Positions 57,521 through 64,000 of a stretch of 64,000 nucleotides of DNA are shown here, one piece after another. The translations under genes were made by a program, and so were the position numbers. The notes beneath the pieces were generated by a model, which had not been told where the DNA came from, did no database searches, and worked only from the letters and a program-made list of their open reading frames with translations. The stretch is from Campanula takesimana (Eukaryota; Streptophyta; Magnoliopsida; Asterales; Campanulaceae): assembly GCA_026119855.1 (NCBI GenBank), contig JAOWBW010000487.1, forward strand, positions 372,001 through 436,000, in the 5' to 3' direction. Each line of letters starts with the position of its first letter. The first letter of the stretch is position 1.

Positions 57521-57538
57521 TCCCCAGCAGAGTCGCCA
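57521..57538 (-). other. Tat primer binding site, tRNA-Arg-like
   Basis: + strand TCCCCAGCAGAGTCGCCA, one base from the 5' LTR. Identical to the site at 609-626. Confidence 0.75.
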
Positions 57539-57539
57539 C

Positions 57540-58529
57540 TGTAGATACCCCGGGTGGAAAACCACGGCTTTAGGCTCGAGCGCGTGGGTTGTCCTAGGAT
57601 GTCTAACTTGTTTTAGAGTCGCCACCTATGTTTTGAGGAACATAAGAAAAACCTATTGATTGTAGCCTAAGTTTGATTACGAAAATAGAGATTCTTTGTT
57701 TTGAGGTTCAGGGGTTAGATTACGAGATGGGAAGTACCGAAACACCCATCTCGCCCAACTTACGTTGGTCTTGCTTGATCGAAATCTACATGGATAAAAA
57801 TATTCTTCTTCTTCTTCTTTAAGTCATAAAAAGGGGGGGGGGTTAAAATATGATTTGGAATGTAGGAGATAACCCCTTAATCAACCTCAATGAGATGGGG
57901 TGATCATTAGAGTCATGTCCCAAAGTGATTTGGGTGATTGCACATTTGATTAAAGTAAAAGAGAGAGAGGATATGAAGTAGAAAAGAAAGGAAAAGATGG
58001 ACTTTTACCTACAATTTGAAGAACTTCAAATGTTGCTTGATGAGATCCTTGGAGAACCTTTAGAAAGTGATTTTTTGTATAGTCTTCGTAAGTTCAATCT
58101 TTTTGTCTAAGTTTTCGATCCTTGAAAATGGAGGTAAAGGGAGGTTTTTATAGGTGAAAGAGGGGTGTTTTTGGTGCCAAAACTCAGTCACCAAGAAATC
58201 CTTCCCGGGCAAAATCTTGTAAATTGAGCAAGGGAGGGAATCCTGGCCAGAAATCTGTAACTGACGCCCAGAGGCGCGCGCTTCCTGCTTTGGGGGCGGG
58301 AGGCGCGCGCGCCTAGATCCTCCTGTCGGAGGCGCGCGACTCAGAGAAGGCAATTTTGACAGAATGGACTAGAAAGTCAACCCTGTCATTCAGTTTAGTC
58401 CCTGGACTTAACGAAGTCAGTCAGGAACTTAACGGAAGTGACAGAAACTAACGAGAAACACTTAAAATGGGGAGAAACACAAAATCAAATGTGCAATCGG
58501 GGTGAGCGGTCCAAGGCGGGATGTCTACA
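57540..58529 (-). repeat. 5' LTR of the Tat element (990 bp)
   Basis: TGTAGATACCCC to GATGTCTACA. Minus-strand TATA near 58143-58153, with three GCGCGC units at about 58272-58340 upstream of it. Collinear with 43187-44174 with about 14 substitutions and a G-run length change. Confidence 0.92.
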
Positions 58530-58534
58530 GAAAC

Positions 58535-59582
58535 ATGCGGTATTGACAGCTTCGGCCCAGAAGTACTTGGGAAGCTTCGCTTCTGCAATCATAGTCTTTC
58601 CTGCTTCAATCAAAGTTATGTTCTTTCTTTCCACTACTCCATTCTGTTGTGGGACTCCAGCGGCAGAGAAATTATGATCAATTCCATGATCATCACAATA
58701 TTGGGCAACACCATTGTTTGTAAATTCGGTTCCATTATCTGAACGCACAGCAACAATGTCATCCAATTTCTGAGTTTGGAGCTGTCTAAAGAGAGCGGTT
58801 ATGATGCCATAAGTATCATCTTTAGAGGCCATCATTTCCACCCATGTATATCTTGAATAATCATCAACCACCACAAGTGTATAGCGGTTTCCTCCAATAC
58901 TGGCGGTTGGGACAGGTCCAAATAAATCCATGTGCAGCAGTTGCAAACAGCGGTTCGTTGAAGGCGCGGTTTTACTAGGAAATGACTGTTTGGGCTGCTT
59001 TCCAAGCTGGCATGCTTTACACTTTTCATCATGATGGTCAGCCACTTTGGGTAGTCCTTTTACTAGACCATCCCTGTGCAGTTTTTCTAGATACTTGAAG
59101 TTCAAGTGGCTGAGCCGCTTATGCCATAACCAGCTGCTTTCACTTATATTTTTTGCTACAAAACAGAGGTCAGCAATAGAAACAATATTGCTTAAATCTA
59201 TTATATAAACATCACCTGTTCTGTTGCCAGTCAGTAGAGTGACTCCAGAGGAAGCATCTTTGATATAACAGCTAGTTGATGTGAAGATGCAGTTCATTCC
59301 TTTGTCACAAAACTGAGATATGGAGAGAAGGTTGTGCTTGAGTCCTTCTACTAGTGACACATTTTCAATAGTCACTTTTCCTCGTTTGATTGCTCCATAT
59401 CCTACTGTTTCTCCTTTCTTGTTGTTACCAAACACTACTGGGGGACCTTTCATTTGGATGAAACTGCAGAGTAGTTCGGAATCTCCAGTCATGTGTCGTG
59501 AGCATCCACTATCCAAATACCAAAGATCCTTCTTCTTCTTAGCGGTTCCAGCCATAAAACATGAAATCTGAAAAATAAACAT
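58535..59582 (-). pseudogene. SIRE protease, GAG-pre-integrase and integrase core
   Basis: Protease active site WYLDSGCSRHMTGD near 59510-59550. The zinc-binding segment is HKRLSHLNF...CKACQLGKQ (about 59010-59115). Integrase core has LHMDLFGPVPTA, VRSDNGTEF and NGVVERKNITLIEAG with the D, D, E triad. The frame reaches NTACF and is cut by the Tat LTR; it resumes at 43181. Upstream, a one-base shift near 59625 and a TAA separate it from gag. Confidence 0.9.
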
Positions 59583-59620
59583 GAAAGGTTTTGGTCCCCC
59601 TTATTCCTTGGGTCCTAGGG

Positions 59621-59941
59621 TTAGCAGCTTTTTGGGACCCACACCTGTTTGACCTTAGGATTTTTACGTCCCTTGGCATTGGGTGTGAATCTTAAAAGAC
59701 AATGACTAGCACTATGACCAAAGTCGGCACAAATAGAACAATGAATTAAGCCAGGTTGTGGTTGCGGTTTTACAAACCCATTACTGACCTTCAGTTTCTC
59801 ATGTTTTACTGGGTCAGAGGTTTTGGCTTTAACAAAGTTAACCTTCTTGAGCTCAACCTTTCTCTTAGGTGCGGCTTTAGGAAATATAACAGGATATTCC
59901 TTAAACCGACTAGGAGCGGTTTCATCACTCAATACTTCCTT
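59621..59941 (-). pseudogene. SIRE gag C-terminal part
   Basis: Lys-rich frame with one zinc knuckle, CSICADFGHSASHC, and the tail VKQVWVPKS typical of SIRE gag. A solo LTR inserted at 59947 cuts its N-terminal side; the preceding piece is at 63779-63938. The stop at 59621 follows a likely one-base frameshift in an A-run. Confidence 0.8.
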
Positions 59942-61025
59942 GGTTGTGACACGCCCCAAGTCCCGGGATCCCCTAATAGAACCTCGAACCTGGTGCGCGT
60001 AACTAACAAGAAACTAACGGGAAACAGGAACAATACATGTTAGAAACAAACTGACATGCTATATCTACTCAAGAATAAGGAGCTAAGATAGCTCACAACG
60101 AGTTCTAGACCAAGAAAATTAAAACCAAACATGGTTACATACAGCGGAAGACATGCCTAGCACATAATCTGGCATCAAGAAATGTCTAGAGACAACAAGT
60201 ACTACACAAGTCTACCCAACAAGCCCTGAGTTTAACAACTCATACAACATCGTCCTTACCAAAGTGTAAAAGGACACTAGTCTCAAACAAGAACATCCTG
60301 TGGAGTACGATCCCAGCTATGTCGAGCCTCACTGCGTACTATCCCCTGCTTTCCTGGGGGGGGAAACAAATAAAGGGTGAGATAAATCTCAGTAAGCTAT
60401 TAACATGCAACTACATGACATGTTATCACGAAATTCCATTAGATACTCAAGTAATCATATATCAAGTATCATCAAGTAACAAGTATAGGAGAGGCTAAGC
60501 CAACTCAACAAGTAATCAAGCTCAAGATATGATCAGGTAACAAGTAGTCAAGTAGTGTGAGAGGCTAGACCAACTCACCAAGATGCACATAGGCCTATCA
60601 CGTATCATTACCTGAATCCTTCCTTATTCCTCCCAAGAATACCATTGTTGTCGATGCTTGTATAGCTGAGGACAACCACGATCAAGAACAAGAGACTGCT
60701 ATGCAGTATATAAGAAGACCCGGTAACCAGTGTCATTCCCAAGAACAAGATTCACGAGGTGTTCACGAGTTTAGCATTCACTTAAGTCAGGCTTATTGCT
60801 CCAACCAAGGAAGCTATGCCCTTACTATGGCCGGTAGTAAGGGGTCAAGCGCAAATATATAGGGACCCGATTGTCACTTAAGCCCCAGCTCTCGCGACAA
60901 GCGTGAACCTATATATTTCCGAACAAGCAAGGAGAACCAGCTGGACTCACACAAGAATGCACAAGTAGATGTTTACTTGAACTACGAAAATAGAACTAAG
61001 TCCCATATTAGTGGACCAGTCTTTA

Positions 61026-61140
61026 TGCACCATGTAATCATGTATCATGTGCTCACGAGAATATGCACCATGTAGTCATGTATCATGTGCTCACGAGAAT
61101 ATGCGCCATGTAGTCATGTATCATGTGCTCACGAGAATAT
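61026..61140. repeat. 38-bp tandem triplicate inside the long solo LTR
   Basis: Three successive copies of TATGCRCCATGTARTCATG followed by TATCATGTGCTCACGAGAA, with two variable positions. Confidence 0.85.
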
Positions 61141-61984
61141 AAGTACACGTACGCAATCATTGCGAAGACAAATCAATCTAACAATGGCACGTAGAGTGTC
61201 CATATAACACGGTCAATCCAAGTTAGAGTCTATTAATAACAGACCTCAAACAAGTAGTAGGGTATATTATTCTATATCACTTTGTCACATGCCAAGTTTG
61301 CACGTACATATTCATATCACGTTTAACACATTAAAGTGTCTATCACGATACCCTTACTATCAAATAGAGCCCAATACCTTAGACTCTAAACACGCAGTAG
61401 AATAGGTCACATCATACCTAGTCACAGTCATATCTCACGTATATGCATCGTTAGTAATCGAATACTTTTTCCAACACATATTGTGTTCTATAGTTATTCT
61501 TATTAACTTAAATCGTAGTATTCACGATTATATGAATTATCTTCATATTACACTAGTCCCTATTTTCTTTAGGAACCCATTTCAAGACAAGATATCTTCT
61601 TTATTCTTTATATACTTCATTGAGTATATACACGATTAAAACCAATCACTAGCACTTTAGTGCTTATTCATAGCACTTCCAATATACACGTATCAAATTC
61701 AAATCTGTAGTAGAGTTAATTATTCTCTATCTAGTTCCATATCCCAACTCTTTTGGTTATTCATACCATGTATCAAGTAATCAAGAAGTAACATTCTATC
61801 AAGTAACTATATGCAAGATTTGCATATACACATCAAGGATCTTTCAAGTTTTATTACCATACACATATATTGTGTCAAGGCACGTACAAGATTTTATAAT
61901 CTTATATTCAAGTCTTAATCCAATTATTTGGATGTTCAAGTCATGTACAAGATTTTATTGTCTTATACTTCAAGTTATTGTCTC

Positions 61985-62075
61985 AACTTAAGACATTCAA
62001 GACATTCAAGACATTCAGGACATTCAAGACATTCAAGACATTCAAGACATTCAGGACATTCAAGACATTCAAGAC
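61985..62075. repeat. 9-bp minisatellite (AAGACATTC)n
   Basis: About ten copies with an AGG variant at intervals. It yields an RHS repeat in one + frame, which is a periodicity artefact. Flanks contain diverged CAAGTT and ACATTCAAG words, suggesting older repeat growth in the surrounding 600 bp. Confidence 0.85.
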
Positions 62076-62929
62076 ATATACAAGATTTTATCATCTTATA
62101 TCCAAGTTCTCAATCCATTTCTTTGGATGGTTAAACATGTACAAGAGTTAATTATCTTATACATCAAGTTCAAGCTAGGAAGATGAACTATACATCTTTC
62201 ACGCACTATTTTCCAAATCCTTTTCTTAGGACATTCAAGCTCAAGACATTAGTTGGTGCCCCTAAGGTACACAAACATTAACTTCAAGACACATAAAAGA
62301 GTTACTACTCTTATACTCAAGTTATCATTTAATTATGATTTAAGTCCACATTTCATTGTTCACAAAGAGACTATTTTTCAGTACTAGAGTGTTCTACAAC
62401 ACTCATCTAGGCCATCTAGGGTAGTACCCTAAACCTAGACCAAGAATACTTCGAGTTCAAATTAAGTAAATGAGCTATACCACTCATACTTATAAGTTCA
62501 TAATCCCCTACATAGGATATTCAAGACACAAAGAAGAGTTCTTCCTTTTATACTCAAGTTCTCATTTTAATTTAATGAGTAATCATGTTCAAGACTCGCT
62601 TCTGATACCCCTAAGGTGTCACAACACTTGCTAGGACATCTTATCTTAAGCCTATATGCCTTAGGAGGGATAAGCTTTCAATTTAATTTTGATTTAAAAC
62701 ACTTTGGTTGGAACAGGGGTTCTGGGCGGTCGCCCAACCCCATCCTGGGCGGTCGCCCAAGATCACAAATCAAAACCCAAAATCCCTGCCTTAGTGGGCG
62801 GTCGCCCAAGGCCAAAATCTGCAAAACCCAATTTCTTTCACAGACTTAGAATTCTCCGTCCCAAGCGTAGGAGTAACTTTTACTAACCCTTAGGCAATAC
62901 CCAAGACACTATTTCAAGCTCAATTCATT

Positions 62930-63240
62930 TCTTTTACCGTCTCATAAATAATAGGATAATTTCCTTTTATTCCAATTAAATATTTCACCGTCCCAAAAGT
63001 ATAAGTATAATTTTCTAATATACTAATATAATCATTTAGGGATACTTCCATTAATTTCCCCGTACCACAAATAATGGTACAATTTTTCTAATAATATTTA
63101 AATCAAGTTACTATTTTACCGTCTCACGAATAGGAGTATAATTTTTTTCAATACTTTTCATTCCCAGGTGCAAGGCTATTCATTCTTGTTTATTGTACGA
63201 ATACTCCCTTCGTCCCAAATTCACAAGTATCACGAAAATT
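62930..63240. repeat. degenerate MITE-like repeats in the long solo LTR
   Basis: Four blocks of about 60-70 bp start with ACCGTCYCA or CCGTACCA and run into AGTATAATTTT (about 62936, 62988, 63059, 63118). A further half-element, TACTCCCTTCGTCCCAAATT, is at 63202. The CCGTCCCA word is the inner part of a Stowaway terminus, but no full inverted pair is seen. Confidence 0.5.
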
Positions 63241-63778
63241 GCTCAAAACACAATTTTAACAAGAACAAGGAGCAGGAATAGCATATATGCATGTTATTAC
63301 AAGTAAGGGGGAGTCAATAACTTACCTAGTCCGAAATCAAGTTCACCCAAACTAATTTCTGTTCGGCAGGAAACGCTCTATTCAACGCCACGAATATTTA
63401 TCCGGGACCGGAATCACGAACAGAGGGATAATTAAGCTCGAGGAGTCGAGAATAGGAAGAATCCTAAACCAAGCTTTAGAACAGAAGGAGTATGCGTAGA
63501 GAAATTTGGGGAAAATAAGCTTCTGAGAAGCAAACCCACAAGATATACTTGGAACTTTCCAAGAATGACACCTAGGCCCCTCAAGTTCTAACTTTGACAA
63601 AAAGGCCCCTAAACTTTCAACTTTGACATTTAACCACCTTAATTTTCTAAAGTATTTAAATAATTAACTCAAATAAAAATAGCATATAAATATGCTAGTC
63701 AAGAATTTAACAAGCAAGTCAAGAATTTAACAAATAAGTCAAATATTTAACGAGATTAAGGATGGGCGTTACAGGTTG

Positions 63779-63938
63779 CCTCAGCCGCTGTGGATTTCTC
63801 TTTCCACTTTGGATCTCTCCCAGTCTGGTTTTTAGGATACTCATAGAAATAATTTTGCTTTTTAATTTCTTGTGTTGAGCCCTTTTTACCAGCATGATTC
63901 ACCTTAGGAATTTCTTTGGTTTGTTCAGTTGGTTTCAC
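63779..63938 (-). pseudogene. SIRE gag, piece right of the solo LTR
   Basis: Lys-rich minus-strand frame (IPKVNHAGKKGS, YPKNQTGRDPKWKEKS) that reads up to the GGTTG duplication and is continued at 59941 beyond the solo LTR. The frame extends right past 63938 and leaves the window, so the displayed methionine is probably internal. Confidence 0.65.
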
Positions 63939-64000
63939 ACCACCTTCAGCACAGAGACAAGGACACTTACTGTTGGTGTTGGTGCCCTAGGCACATTTGT

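Larger units (their letters stand above)
43187..58529 (-). mobile_element. Tat-lineage Ty3/Gypsy element with antisense genes, complete (15.3 kb)
   Basis: 15,343 bp flanked by GAAAC at 43182-43186 and 58530-58534, inserted in SIRE integrase. LTRs 57540-58529 (5') and 43187-44174 (3'), tRNA-Arg-like primer site at 57521-57538. Minus-strand gag-protease, RT, RNase H, a second archaeal-type RNase H, and integrase at 49652-56364. The RNase H doublet is diagnostic of the Tat lineage. Between integrase and the 3' LTR lie two + strand genes (45846-48251, 48785-49225) and a 1-kb tandem array. The LTRs differ by about 14 substitutions by eye (about 1.4%), so insertion was recent, yet gag-pol has two nonsense codons and one frameshift. 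Confidence 0.92.
59947..63773 (-). repeat. very long solo LTR (3827 bp), chromovirus-related
   Basis: Flanked by GGTTG at 59942-59946 and 63774-63778; ends TGACACGCCCC and GGGCGTTACA. It shares with the other chromovirus-type LTRs the TGAGATAAATCTCA palindrome next to a G-run (60353-60395, read on the minus strand as C-run plus CAGG) and the right-end block 'ctaggcccctcaag'. No second LTR or coding domain, so it is solo. Holds three GGGCGGTCGCCCA motifs (62724, 62747, 62796), a 38-bp triplicate (about 61026-61140) and a 9-bp tandem (61990-62075). Longest LTR in the window. Confidence 0.82.
20002..64000 (-). mobile_element. SIRE-type Ty1/Copia element, heavily nested, right end outside window
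   Basis: 3' LTR 20002-21463 and polypurine tract at 21464; coding pieces read right to left as gag (63779-63938 and 59621-59941), protease-integrase (58535-59582), integrase end to RNase H (40966-43181) and an extra ORF (21935-40389). The pieces rejoin where the nested elements with target duplications are removed. Protease WYLDSGCSRHMTGD, gag tail KQVWVPK and an extra ORF after RNase H are SIRE/Maximus traits. The combined SIRE sequence in the window is about 10 kb. It entered the MULE transposase; the expected duplication is ACCTG (19997-20001). Several stop codons and frameshifts make it inactive. Confidence 0.85.

Noticed and set aside
61928..62134. RHS-repeat protein in the long solo LTR
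   Set aside because: Translation of a 9-bp minisatellite; no conserved start or flanking coding sequence.

Overview
The window is repeat-dense nuclear DNA of a flowering plant, probably a dicot. It carries Ty1/Copia and Ty3/Gypsy LTR retrotransposons of plant-specific lineages, a FAR1-like Mutator (MULE) transposase with plant introns, plant mobile domain (PMD) genes and a Stowaway-type MITE. I see no bacterial gene organisation, no tRNA or rRNA gene and no convincing single-copy host gene. Almost every base belongs to a nest of elements inserted into one another. Six insertions can be closed with 5-bp target duplications read directly in the sequence.

Base layer: about 15766-20001 is MULE-type DNA on the + strand. 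It holds a 5'-truncated PMD fragment, a 1.1-kb field of short palindromes, and a three-exon FAR1/MULE transposase with one frameshift. Left part: a minus-strand Copia element (1880-15765) abuts the PMD fragment. Its integrase region is broken at 1879 by the LTR of a Tat-lineage Gypsy element that leaves the window at base 1. Its LTR is broken by a complete non-coding element with 3-kb LTRs (6562-15034, duplication AACAT).

Right part: a SIRE-type Copia element (minus strand) enters the MULE at 20002 and runs past base 64000. It is split by a chromovirus Gypsy element (23307-32118, GTACT), a related solo LTR (35167-37262, GTCAG) plus a recombination-derived extra LTR (32599-34686), a Copia-type solo LTR (38110-39522, CATTT), a 15.3-kb Tat Gypsy element (43187-58529, GAAAC) and a 3.8-kb solo LTR (59947-63773, GGTTG). 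The SIRE gene order from right to left is gag, protease-integrase, RT-RNase H, a spliced extra 'env-position' ORF, and the 3' LTR.

The most interesting content is: (1) the Tat element carries two + strand genes antisense to gag-pol, an apparently intact four-exon PMD gene and a small basic protein, each with its own TATA box preceded by the same GCGCGC clusters found upstream of the LTR TATA; (2) a field of about 20 short palindromes occurs in the MULE 5' region and transposase intron but was not seen in its exons; (3) different element families each carry their own multi-copy CG-containing motif, one of them (GKGCGGTCGCCCA) shared by Copia and Gypsy elements; (4) a chimeric LTR with its crossover mapped to about 40 bp explains a tandem duplication at 32-37 kb. 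All coordinates and counts are by eye; no searches or alignments were run.
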